From Cloacimonetes bacterium TCS60 (GTDB lineage: Bacteria; Cloacimonadota; Cloacimonadia; JGIOTU-2): a DNA stretch of 5,531 nt. Below the pieces are notes generated by a model that did no database searches, was not told the DNA's origin, and saw only the letters and a program-made list of their open reading frames with translations. Where the stretch lies: NCBI GenBank assembly GCA_001577135.1, contig LSCK01000035.1:1-5531 (forward strand), in the 5' to 3' direction. The position numbers were made by a program, and so were the translations under genes. Shown here one piece after another: positions 1-5,531 of the stretch (position 1 is its first letter; each line of letters begins with the position of its first letter).

Positions 1-2
1 GG

Positions 3-1217
3 TTCTCCTCAGTAAATGACTTGAAGAATCTTTATCGATTTATTGAGATTATTTGGGAGTTTAAGGGTAACCCGGATTTTTCTTATAACATCAAGGATTT
101 TGCCAGATTCTGCCATACAAATGTTAATAATGAGGATTTTAATCAGGCAAGGGTCAAAGAAACTAAGGCAATTAATCTTACCACCATACATAAATCAAAA
201 GGGCTACAATTCGAGACAGTGATCGTATTTTTTAACCTGTCACGCAGGAGTAGATCCAAAATTAAGGGCTTACATAGATTTTTTCACTATAACAAAAATT
301 ATAATAATTTTAAAGAGTTATGGCTAACCTATAATTATAAAAAGATAATTAGTAACTCAGATAAACAGTATCTCTCTCAGGAAAATGAAGAGAGGAAAAT
401 TGTAGAGACACTTGATACTGACTATGTAGCGTTGACCAGGGCTAAGAAAAATTTATTTGTAAACGCATATTTTAAAAAGAAGGGATTTGATAGTTTTTTT
501 AATGAAATCTATAATGGAAACAATAGTTTGAGAATCCAGAGGCTACTTTTTGCCAAATTTTACTTTAAGTTTAAAGAAAATTTTATATCTGAAAGTGAAA
601 ATCGTAAAATATTTTCTCGCGGTGATTTAGAGCCCAATATTGGCAACCAGGAAATGCCTTCTGCTACATCAGAAGAACCAAACATCTCAAAATATTTCTC
701 AATTTCTGAACCCACTTATGTTGAACGCTCAGATTGGAATCATACTTTAAAGGAAACTGGAGAAAAAGAGGATAGAATTCTTCTTGGTACAATAGCGCAT
801 TATTATCTAGCCCAGATTAAGGATTTTAACACTAAAACTGCAGCAGCTGCTCGAAGAAAAACTATAGCAAAATATGGGGCCTTGCTGGAGAGTCAATATT
901 TGCATAGACTTATGGATGCAACCAATCAAAGCATCGAAGAGAATATAAAATTTTTCAAAAAACAGAATTGGGATTTGATTTTTACTGAATATTCAATTTT
1001 TGGCAGTGAAACCGAATCAAATCAAGAGTATCGTATCGACAGAATGCTGATCAGTCATAAAAAAAATGAAGTCTGGATAATTGATTTCAAAACTGGTGAA
1101 AAATTTGATGAAACCCAGATTAAGGATTACAAAAGCACATTATCCGGAATTCCATATTTTAAAGCAAACAAATTTAATTTTAAGGGGAAATATATTCAAA
1201 TCGACCTGACCCTCTGA
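3..1217 (+). CDS. AddA/RecB-like UvrD-family helicase with C-terminal PD-(D/E)XK nuclease (5'-truncated by window edge)
   Basis: This is the C-terminal part of an ATP-dependent DNA helicase-nuclease of the AddA/RecB type, which processes double-strand breaks for RecA-dependent repair. The reading frame is open to the left edge, so the true start and helicase motifs I-IV lie outside; the TTG at 21 is not a credible start. Counting residues from that TTG, helicase motif V is TTIHKSKGLQF (54-64) and motif VI is YVALTRAKK (135-143). A RecB-family nuclease follows: GTIAH (H260), YRID (D340), IIDFKTG (D355, K357) and QIKDY (Q366, Y370). All expected catalytic positions are present, so the nuclease is probably active. 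There is one cysteine (C31) and no cysteine cluster, which argues against AddB with its iron-sulfur cluster. About 117 residues separate motif VI from H260, which looks compact for AddA; this is an impression, not an alignment. AddA, RecB and a standalone helicase-nuclease cannot be separated without the N-terminus. The gene ends at a TGA 65 bases before cmk. Confidence 0.88.
   Translation, partial: FSSVNDLKNLYRFIEIIWEFKGNPDFSYNIKDFARFCHTNVNNEDFNQARVKETKAINLTTIHKSKGLQFETVIVFFNLSRRSRSKIKGLHRFFHYNKNYNNFKELWLTYNYKKIISNSDKQYLSQENEERKIVETLDTDYVALTRAKKNLFVNAYFKKKGFDSFFNEIYNGNNSLRIQRLLFAKFYFKFKENFISESENRKIFSRGDLEPNIGNQEMPSATSEEPNISKYFSISEPTYVERSDWNHTLKETGEKEDRILLGTIAHYYLAQIKDFNTKTAAAARRKTIAKYGALLESQYLHRLMDATNQSIEENIKFFKKQNWDLIFTEYSIFGSETESNQEYRIDRMLISHKKNEVWIIDFKTGEKFDETQIKDYKSTLSGIPYFKANKFNFKGKYIQIDLTL
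811..1128 (+). repeat. 15-base exact direct repeat inside the nuclease domain (811-825 and 1114-1128)
   Basis: The 15-mer cccagattaaggatt occurs at 811-825 and 1114-1128, in the same reading frame. It encodes QIKD in AQIKDF (residues 264-269) and in TQIKDY (365-370). The second copy is the conserved QxxxY motif of RecB-family nucleases; the first lies just after the motif-I histidine. It may be chance in a composition-biased gene, and there is no sign of mobile DNA around it. Confidence 0.5.
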
Positions 1218-1257
1218 ATCACTAAACATATTTTCTCAAAAAATTGACGAGAATTTA

Positions 1258-1273
1258 CAACTTTTCAACTTTT
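1258..1273 (+). repeat. Tandem octamer (CAACTTTT x2) just upstream of cmk
   Basis: CAACTTTT is repeated exactly head to tail at 1258-1265 and 1266-1273, ending 9 bases before the preferred cmk ATG at 1283. It lies in the 65-base spacer (1218-1282) between the helicase-nuclease stop and cmk, where an SD site would be expected and none is seen. The pyrimidine-rich run could be an unstructured leader or could be chance; no function is assigned. Confidence 0.5.
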
Positions 1274-1282
1274 ACCTACCAA

Positions 1283-1975
1283 ATGAAAAATAAAAAACAT
1301 TTTGTTGTTGCCATTGATGGCCCAGCCAGTTCAGGGAAAAGTACCATTGCCAAAAATGCTGCTAAACTCCTAAATTGCATTTATATCGATAGTGGAGCTA
1401 TGTACCGAGCTGTAGGTCTTTATGTACATCAAAATGAGATCGATATACAAAATGAGGAGCAGGTAAAAAAAAGTTTACCAGAAATATCTATTAAGATACA
1501 AAACCAGGGGGATGGAACTGATAATAAAATTATATTGAACAGCAAAGATGTTAGCAAAGCCATAAGACAACCAAAAATTTCCCAAAATGCTTCAATTGTA
1601 GCTAAATACGGCGCTGTACGCCAAAAATTAGTGCAGTTGCAAAGAAAAATAGCAAATAATAAATCTGTTATCATGGATGGAAGGGATATTGGTACAGTAG
1701 TGTTTCCTCATGCGGATTTTAAATTTTTTATAATAGCATCTGCTCAAGAAAGAGCCAAAAGAAGATGGAAAGAATTACGAGAAAAAGGTGAAGAGAAGCC
1801 ACTTCAGGAAGTTTTAGATGAATTAAAATGGAGAGACAAAACAGATAGCTCGCGAAAGATTGCTCCCCTAAAAAGACCAAAAGATGCTATTGAAATTGAT
1901 ACTACTGCCTTATCGATAGAAGAGCAAACCAATCTTGTTTGTAACTACATCACAAAGAAAACAGCGGTGCACTAA
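1283..1975 (+). CDS. cmk: (d)CMP kinase (cytidylate kinase)
   Basis: This cytoplasmic enzyme transfers phosphate from ATP to CMP or dCMP, giving CDP or dCDP for nucleotide recycling and for DNA and phospholipid synthesis. From the ATG at 1283 it is 230 residues, the usual length for bacterial Cmk. The P-loop is GPASSGKST (13-21). IDSGAMYRAVG (35-45) and the VSKAIR stretch (around 90-95) match the CMP-binding region. DGRDIGTVVFP (132-142) carries the conserved Arg-Asp pair. The lid region has ERAKRRW (156-162), followed by RDKTDSSR (184-191) and the PL.....DAIEIDTT end typical of the family. An in-frame TTG at 1244 would add 13 residues (TRIYNFSTFTYQ and neighbours) unlike the family, so the ATG just before the P-loop strand is preferred. 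Neither start has a clear SD site. Its TAA stop is followed directly by the plsC ATG, so the two are probably co-transcribed and coupled. Confidence 0.96.
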   Translation: MKNKKHFVVAIDGPASSGKSTIAKNAAKLLNCIYIDSGAMYRAVGLYVHQNEIDIQNEEQVKKSLPEISIKIQNQGDGTDNKIILNSKDVSKAIRQPKISQNASIVAKYGAVRQKLVQLQRKIANNKSVIMDGRDIGTVVFPHADFKFFIIASAQERAKRRWKELREKGEEKPLQEVLDELKWRDKTDSSRKIAPLKRPKDAIEIDTTALSIEEQTNLVCNYITKKTAVH

Positions 1976-2575
1976 ATGAAAATTCGTTATTGGCTTGCCC
2001 AACGGTTCTTTGGTTTTTTTATAAAGGTGCTTTGGAATGGAAAAATCGAGGGATTAGATAAAGTTGATTCAACGCAAGGAGTTCTTATTTGTTCTAACCA
2101 CACAAGTATTTTTGATCCCCCTTTTCTTGGATCAGTTTTTCCATACGAAGCCTATTTTATTGCTAAGAGCGAACTTTTTCACAATAAAATTATAAAGAAA
2201 TTTTTATTATTTTTTAATGCTTTTCCCGTTAAAAGAGACGGATTCGCCCGCAAAGCAATTATTAAAAGCGAGAATCTTATCAACGAAAACAAAAATTTAA
2301 TTATGTTCCCAGAAGGAAGTCGAAAATCGTGGGTTGCTAAATCCGGTATTGCCAGAATCGCTGTTAAAACTAACTGCAAAATATATCCAATTCAAATTGA
2401 GAATATCCTTGATTTCTGGGATTGTTTCTTCAGAAAAAAAGAATTAACTTTTACCTTTAAAAAACCTTTCGAACCGGGTTGGTATAAATCTTATGTTAAG
2501 GAAGATAGGATAAAATACAAAGAGTTATCAAACGTAATTTTACAGCGGATACGGGGGAATGAAAATGAACTTTGA
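1976..2575 (+). CDS. plsC: 1-acyl-sn-glycerol-3-phosphate acyltransferase (PlsC family)
   Basis: A member of the lysophospholipid acyltransferase family, expected to acylate 1-acyl-glycerol-3-phosphate at the membrane to make phosphatidic acid. The 199 residues show all four family motifs: NHTSIFDP with the catalytic H42 and D47 (HX4D), FPVKRD (83-88), FPEGSRK (111-117, with E113 and G114) and a KIYPIQI strand (135-141). The N-terminus (residues 5-20) is aromatic and hydrophobic with scattered basic residues and probably associates with the membrane face; I see no long, clean transmembrane helix. The length is at the short end but normal for compact bacterial PlsC. The ATG directly follows the cmk TAA without a good SD site, which suggests translation by reinitiation. 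The 3' end overlaps ispH. The exact acyl acceptor cannot be read from sequence, and related family members act on other lipids, but the position between cmk and ispH is a common one for PlsC-type genes. Confidence 0.9.
   Translation: MKIRYWLAQRFFGFFIKVLWNGKIEGLDKVDSTQGVLICSNHTSIFDPPFLGSVFPYEAYFIAKSELFHNKIIKKFLLFFNAFPVKRDGFARKAIIKSENLINENKNLIMFPEGSRKSWVAKSGIARIAVKTNCKIYPIQIENILDFWDCFFRKKELTFTFKKPFEPGWYKSYVKEDRIKYKELSNVILQRIRGNENEL
2553..2557 (+). promoter_or_regulatory. Probable ribosome binding site for ispH
   Basis: A GGGGG run (in acgggggaatg) lies inside the end of plsC. It is 7 bases from the ATG at 2565 but only 1 base from the ATG at 2559, so it favours the second ATG as the ispH start. 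Confidence 0.55.
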
Positions 2576-3422
2576 AGTTATGGAGAATTCTGGTTTTTGC
2601 TTTGGTGTAAAAAGAGCTGTTGAAATGGCAGAAAAAGCAGCGGAAAAATATGCAAAAGTTGTTACACTTGGGCCTATCATACATAATCCCCAGATTGTTG
2701 AGCATCTAAGAGAAAAAGGATTAAGAGTGGTTAACAGTATTGATGAGATAAAAGATGAAGCAGTGATAATTCGTTCTCATGGTATAACATATGACGATTA
2801 TTTAAAGCTCAAGAAAATGAATATTCAGATCATTGATGCAACCTGTCCTATTGTGAAAAAGGCACAAAAATATGCACAAAAATTGACAGGAGATGGGTAC
2901 CATTTGGTTGTTTTGGGAGATGAAAATCATCCTGAAGTAGAAGCTCTTCTTAGTTATACAGATGATAATTGTAAAGTTATCTCAGAGATAGATATTGAAC
3001 TAGATGGTAAAAGTGATAAAGTCGGTTTGATAGCCCAGACTACCCAAACCGAAAGTAAATTTGAAAAATTGGCTTATAATTTAGTAGCTCAAACTTATGA
3101 ACTACGAGTTTTTAGAACAATTTGTAATGCTACCAAATTAAGACAAGAAAAAACTGATATTCTCGCAAAGAAAGCAGACTTGATGCTTGTTGTTGGTGGA
3201 AGAAACAGTGCTAATACTACTCATCTTAGTGAAATATCTCGAGGTAATGATTGCGAAACTTACCACATTGAAACTGCTGCTGAAATTAAAGATGTTTGGC
3301 TTGAGAATAAAAATTATATTGGAATTACAGCAGGTGCTTCCACACCTGATTGGATTATAAATAAAGTTAAAAATAAAATAAAAGAATATAAAGAAAATGA
3401 GGATAAAAAACAGTTAATGTAA
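2565..3422 (+). CDS. ispH: 4-hydroxy-3-methylbut-2-enyl diphosphate reductase
   Basis: IspH (LytB) is the iron-sulfur enzyme of the last MEP-pathway step, reducing HMBPP to IPP and DMAPP in the cytoplasm. From the ATG at 2565 the protein has 285 residues, normal for the family. The three cluster-ligating cysteines are present: C12 (SGFCFGVKRAV), C94 (DATCPIV) and C187 (TICNATKLRQ). Substrate-pocket residues are also present: H40 (GPIIHNP), H72 (IRSHGI), H122 and E124 (NHPEVEALL), T159-T160 (AQTTQT), S215 and N217 (GGRNSANTTHL) and S259 (TAGASTPDWII). These line up with the E. coli enzyme, whose first cysteine is also residue 12. An ATG at 2559 would add two residues (MK) but has unsuitable SD spacing. 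The gene overlaps plsC by 11 bases (17 with the earlier start), suggesting coupled translation. The C-terminus is lysine- and glutamate-rich (about 268-285). It shows that this organism uses the MEP route to isoprenoids. Confidence 0.97.
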   Translation: MNFEVMENSGFCFGVKRAVEMAEKAAEKYAKVVTLGPIIHNPQIVEHLREKGLRVVNSIDEIKDEAVIIRSHGITYDDYLKLKKMNIQIIDATCPIVKKAQKYAQKLTGDGYHLVVLGDENHPEVEALLSYTDDNCKVISEIDIELDGKSDKVGLIAQTTQTESKFEKLAYNLVAQTYELRVFRTICNATKLRQEKTDILAKKADLMLVVGGRNSANTTHLSEISRGNDCETYHIETAAEIKDVWLENKNYIGITAGASTPDWIINKVKNKIKEYKENEDKKQLM

Positions 3423-3432
3423 AAATTAGGTG

Positions 3433-3452
3433 TCCTCAATCAAATCGGAGGA
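3433..3452 (+). promoter_or_regulatory. Possible SD-sequestering hairpin in the rpsA leader
   Basis: TCCTC at 3433-3437 is the exact reverse complement of GAGGA at 3448-3452, with a 10-base loop. Pairing would bury most of the rpsA SD site. The stem is only 5 bp (three G-C pairs), so it would be marginally stable. S1 synthesis is known to be autoregulated at translation in E. coli through a structured leader; applying that here is inference. Confidence 0.3.
3447..3451 (+). promoter_or_regulatory. Shine-Dalgarno site of rpsA
   Basis: GGAGG (in cggaggaaaaatg) lies 4 bases before the ATG at 3456. It is the strongest SD match in the window and fixes the rpsA start at the beginning of the acidic extension rather than at the internal methionines near residues 135-142. 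Confidence 0.85.
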
Positions 3453-3455
3453 AAA

Positions 3456-3845
3456 ATGGATAATGTCAAAGAAAGAATTGATGAAGAAAAAAATGAAAAC
3501 AAGGAGGTATCACTGGAAGAAAATAACACTTCTAAAGATACTCCTGTAAAAGAAGAAAAAGTAACAGATGAGGATGAAAACTCCTTAAAAGAAACTTCTG
3601 ATCAGGAAAACGAAACACAAGACGAGGAAGACGAAACCTCGGAAATTGAAAGTGAAAAGAAAGCAGAAACTGAAGAAAATGAAGCTGATGACAGTTCAGA
3701 GCAGGTAGAAAAAGCAGAATCTAAAGAGACTGAAGAGGATGAAGAAGAAAAAGATGAAATTGAACAAACTTCATCTGAAGAATCTACAGAAAAACAAACT
3801 GACAGTTCCCCTGAAACTGACCAAGATGAAACAGAGAAATCTCAA
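3456..3845 (+). other. Segment encoding the acidic, disordered N-terminal extension of S1 (residues 1-130)
   Basis: By count, these 130 residues hold 41 Glu and 15 Asp against 15 Lys/Arg, a net charge near -41. There is no Gly, Cys, His, Phe, Tyr or Trp, so the segment is almost certainly disordered. The DNA is strongly purine-rich (GAA/GAT/AAA-type codons), which also keeps a second forward frame open at 3739-3987. The other proteins here are lysine-rich rather than acidic, so this is not a general halophile-type composition. Confidence 0.85.
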
Positions 3846-5483
3846 TTTAAAAAAGAGATGGAAATGTATGAAAAAACCATGGAAACTGTCAAAAAAGGTA
3901 ATGTTGTCGAAGGTGAAATTATTAGAATCGATGATCCCTATGTATTGGTTGACATTGGTTACAAAGCTGAAGGTTCAATTCCAATAAAAGAATTTAAAGA
4001 TGAAAAACCTATCGAAGGGAATACGGTTTCTGTTTATATAGTTTCTAAGGAAGACAAAAAAAGCGGAAGACCACGTTTGTCCAAAAGAAAAGCTGATGTG
4101 AGAAAAACATGGAATAAGTTAGATGATGCAAATGCAGACAATGAATTAATTGAAGTTCATGTCGACAAAAGAGTCAAAGGTGGCTTAATTGCAAATTATA
4201 AAGGAATTCAATGCTTTTTACCCGCATCCCAGGTTTCTGTAAAAAAAATACCCAATCTGGATCATTTTATCGATGAAGTTTTTGCTGTGAAAATCATTAA
4301 CTTCAATCGTCCCAAAAGTAACATTGTCGTGTCGCGTAAAATGGTCCTGCAAAAAGAACGTGTTCAAAAGAAGAACAAATTGATGGACAATCTGCAAGAG
4401 GGAAAAGAGATTGATGGTGAAGTGAAAAACATTATGGATTATGGAGTTTTTGTTGACCTCGGTGGTATTGATGGCTTGGTACACGTTTCTGATATGTCCT
4501 GGGGGCATATTTCTCACCCCTCAGAGATGTTGAGCATTGGTGATAAAGTTAAAGTTAAAATCCTCTCTTATGATAAAAAGAAAGAAAAAGTATCACTAGG
4601 TATCAAACAATTAGTTCCCCATCCCTGGAAAAATATTGAAATTAAATATCCCGAAGGTTCCAAAGTTAAAGGTACCGTAACTAATCTTACTAATTATGGT
4701 GCTTTTGTTGAACTGGAAAAGGGAGTTGAAGGCTTGATACATATCAGCGAAATGTCATGGACTAAAAAAATTGTCCATCCCAAGCAAATTCTTCAAGTCG
4801 GGAATGATGTTGAAACGATTGTATTGAAAATTGATAAAGAAGAACACCGTATCTCTTTGGGCTTAAAGCAGATTAAACCAAATCCGTGGTTAACAATTGA
4901 TGTCCTTCATCCAGTGGGCTCCACTGTTACGGGTAAGATAAAAAATATAACTGAATTCGGTGCCTTTATGGAAGTTGCAGATGATATTGATGGTTTGATA
5001 CATATTTCGGATCTTTCCTGGACTAAAAGAATAATGCACCCGAAAGATGTTCTAAAAGTTGGGAAAGAAGTTACTGCACAAGTTCTCTCCATTGATAAAG
5101 TTATGCAGAGAATTGCTTTGGGAATAAAACAACTCGAACCCGACCCATGGGATAAAATTGAAGAAAAAATGTCTTTGAATTCAGAACACACGGTCAATAT
5201 CTCTACAATAATCAATAAGGGAGCTATTGTTCAAACTAACAAAGGCATAGAAGGTTTTGTTCCAACCTCTCATTTAGGTATTCCAGGATTGCAAGATCCC
5301 AAACTGGCCTTTGAAAAGGATGAAGAAATTCCTGTAAAAGTAATTGAAGTAGATGAAAATAATAGACGCCTTATCTTAAGTGTAAAAACTTATTTCTTTG
5401 GTAGAGAAGAAAAAGAAGTTAATGATTTCGTTAAAGAACATCTGAAAAAGATAAGAGAAAATAAAGAAAAAAATAAAAATTAA
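3456..5483 (+). CDS. rpsA: 30S ribosomal protein S1 with acidic N-terminal extension
   Basis: S1 binds mRNA on the 30S subunit and helps recruit and unfold messages with weak SD sites. The 675 residues are longer than E. coli S1 (557) because of an acidic, low-complexity N-terminus (about 1-130). Six S1 (OB-fold) domains follow: about 147-212, 228-299, 315-387, 400-473, 487-560 and 573-645, then a lysine/glutamate-rich tail (646-675). Domains 3-5 are canonical: YGVFVDLGGIDGLVHVS, YGAFVELEKGVEGLIHIS and FGAFMEVADDIDGLIHIS, each followed by (D/E)(M/L)SW, a histidine-proline and an (S/A)LG(I/L)KQ end. Domains 1, 2 and 6 are more diverged; in E. coli the first two dock S1 on the ribosome, so the same is inferred here. 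The gene sits 33 bases after ispH with its own strong SD site, consistent with higher output than the upstream genes. The six-domain order and conserved cores make the assignment secure; only the role of the extension is unknown. Confidence 0.97.
   Translation: MDNVKERIDEEKNENKEVSLEENNTSKDTPVKEEKVTDEDENSLKETSDQENETQDEEDETSEIESEKKAETEENEADDSSEQVEKAESKETEEDEEEKDEIEQTSSEESTEKQTDSSPETDQDETEKSQFKKEMEMYEKTMETVKKGNVVEGEIIRIDDPYVLVDIGYKAEGSIPIKEFKDEKPIEGNTVSVYIVSKEDKKSGRPRLSKRKADVRKTWNKLDDANADNELIEVHVDKRVKGGLIANYKGIQCFLPASQVSVKKIPNLDHFIDEVFAVKIINFNRPKSNIVVSRKMVLQKERVQKKNKLMDNLQEGKEIDGEVKNIMDYGVFVDLGGIDGLVHVSDMSWGHISHPSEMLSIGDKVKVKILSYDKKKEKVSLGIKQLVPHPWKNIEIKYPEGSKVKGTVTNLTNYGAFVELEKGVEGLIHISEMSWTKKIVHPKQILQVGNDVETIVLKIDKEEHRISLGLKQIKPNPWLTIDVLHPVGSTVTGKIKNITEFGAFMEVADDIDGLIHISDLSWTKRIMHPKDVLKVGKEVTAQVLSIDKVMQRIALGIKQLEPDPWDKIEEKMSLNSEHTVNISTIINKGAIVQTNKGIEGFVPTSHLGIPGLQDPKLAFEKDEEIPVKVIEVDENNRRLILSVKTYFFGREEKEVNDFVKEHLKKIRENKEKNKN
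3894..5390 (+). repeat. Six S1-domain repeat array within rpsA
   Basis: Six diverged copies of a roughly 200-220 base unit encode the S1 domains: about 3894-4091, 4137-4352, 4398-4616, 4653-4874, 4914-5135 and 5172-5390. Copies 4 and 5 are closest, sharing for example TTGATACATAT at 4734-4744 and 4995-5005 and the SWTK(K/R)I(V/M)HPK stretch. This is ancient domain duplication typical of S1, not a recent repeat. Confidence 0.85.
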
Positions 5484-5494
5484 AAACTAGTACG

Positions 5495-5516
5495 ATCTTA
5501 ATCAATTATTTAAGAT
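5495..5516. terminator. AT-rich inverted repeat after rpsA, possible weak terminator or binding site
   Basis: ATCTTAA (5495-5501) and TTAAGAT (5510-5516) are exact reverse complements around an 8-base loop, starting 12 bases after the rpsA stop. Only one of the seven pairs is G-C and no T-run follows, so it does not meet the usual pattern of an intrinsic terminator. It could be a weak terminator, an mRNA 3'-end structure or a dyad operator for a gene beyond the edge. The rest of 5484-5531 shows nothing else I can support. Confidence 0.25.
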
Positions 5517-5531
5517 GCTACATAATTTAAG

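Noticed and set aside
1233..1253. TTCTC/GAGAA inverted repeat as a terminator after the helicase-nuclease gene
   Set aside because: Five pairs with an 11-base loop, mostly A-T, and no following T-run; expected by chance in AT-rich DNA.
1244..1272. TTGACG as a -35 promoter element for cmk
   Set aside because: At spacers of 16-18 bases the downstream hexamers (CAACTT, AACTTT, ACTTTT) match TATAAT at only about two positions each, so no -10 element supports it.
1244..1282. In-frame TTG start giving a 13-residue longer Cmk
   Set aside because: The extra residues are unlike Cmk N-termini, no SD precedes the TTG, and the ATG at 1283 gives the normal family length with the P-loop at the usual distance.
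3331..3348. CAGGTG-cttcca-CACCTG hairpin inside ispH
   Set aside because: It encodes the conserved TAGASTPDW segment, so the pairing is probably a by-product of protein constraint; nothing nearby suggests a regulatory role.
3858..3881. Internal methionines of rpsA (residues 135, 137 and 142) as the real start, giving S1 without the acidic tail
   Set aside because: No suitably spaced SD site precedes them, whereas a strong GGAGG precedes 3456 and the frame is intact throughout the extension.
3739..3987. Second forward open frame encoding a Lys/Met-rich 82-residue peptide
   Set aside because: It is a frame-shifted shadow of the purine-rich acidic segment of rpsA, has no SD site and shows no domain.
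4218..4517. Reverse-strand open frame opposite rpsA (and similar ones at 1429-1674, 2179-2379, 2496-2705 and 4907-5215)
   Set aside because: All lie opposite securely identified genes, and their translations are low-complexity with no recognisable motif.
1..5531. tRNA or rRNA genes, CRISPR arrays, insertion sequences, toxin-antitoxin or phage genes
   Set aside because: Nearly all bases belong to five known housekeeping or repair genes on one strand, and the spacers (65, 33 and 48 bases) are too short for these and show no matching structure.

Overview
This is a compact, AT-rich stretch of bacterial chromosome (about one third G+C by eye) with every gene on the + strand. The order is the C-terminal part of an AddA/RecB-like helicase-nuclease (entering from the left edge), cytidylate kinase (cmk), a PlsC-type acyltransferase, HMBPP reductase (ispH) and ribosomal protein S1 (rpsA), which ends 48 bases before the right edge. 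TGA and TAA both act as normal stops, so the standard bacterial code fits. The cmk-plsC-ispH-rpsA order is a known conserved housekeeping cluster found in several phyla. The helicase-nuclease type, the six-domain S1 and the patchy use of Shine-Dalgarno (SD) sites are compatible with a lineage of the Bacteroidota/Marinimicrobia-like (FCB) assemblage. The sequence alone does not fix the taxon.

Layout: 3-1217 is the 3' end of the helicase-nuclease gene. 1218-1282 is a 65-base spacer with no convincing promoter or SD but with a tandem octamer. 1283-1975 is cmk. 1976-2575 is plsC, whose ATG directly follows the cmk stop. 2565-3422 is ispH, overlapping plsC. 3423-3455 is a short leader with a strong SD site that could pair with an upstream complement. 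3456-5483 is rpsA. 5484-5531 is a tail with an AT-rich inverted repeat. No stretch longer than 65 bases lacks a gene.

The four complete genes look like one transcription unit. It joins pyrimidine nucleotide supply (CMP/dCMP phosphorylation), phosphatidic acid synthesis, the last step of the MEP isoprenoid pathway and mRNA recruitment to the ribosome. The abutting and overlapping junctions suggest translational coupling of cmk, plsC and ispH, while rpsA has its own strong ribosome binding site. The helicase-nuclease is probably a separate recombinational repair unit that continues upstream, perhaps with an AddB-like partner outside the window.

I do not see a new defence system, mobile element, RNA gene or CRISPR array. 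The most unusual features are the roughly 130-residue, strongly acidic, glycine-free and aromatic-free N-terminal extension on S1 and the possible SD-masking hairpin in front of it.
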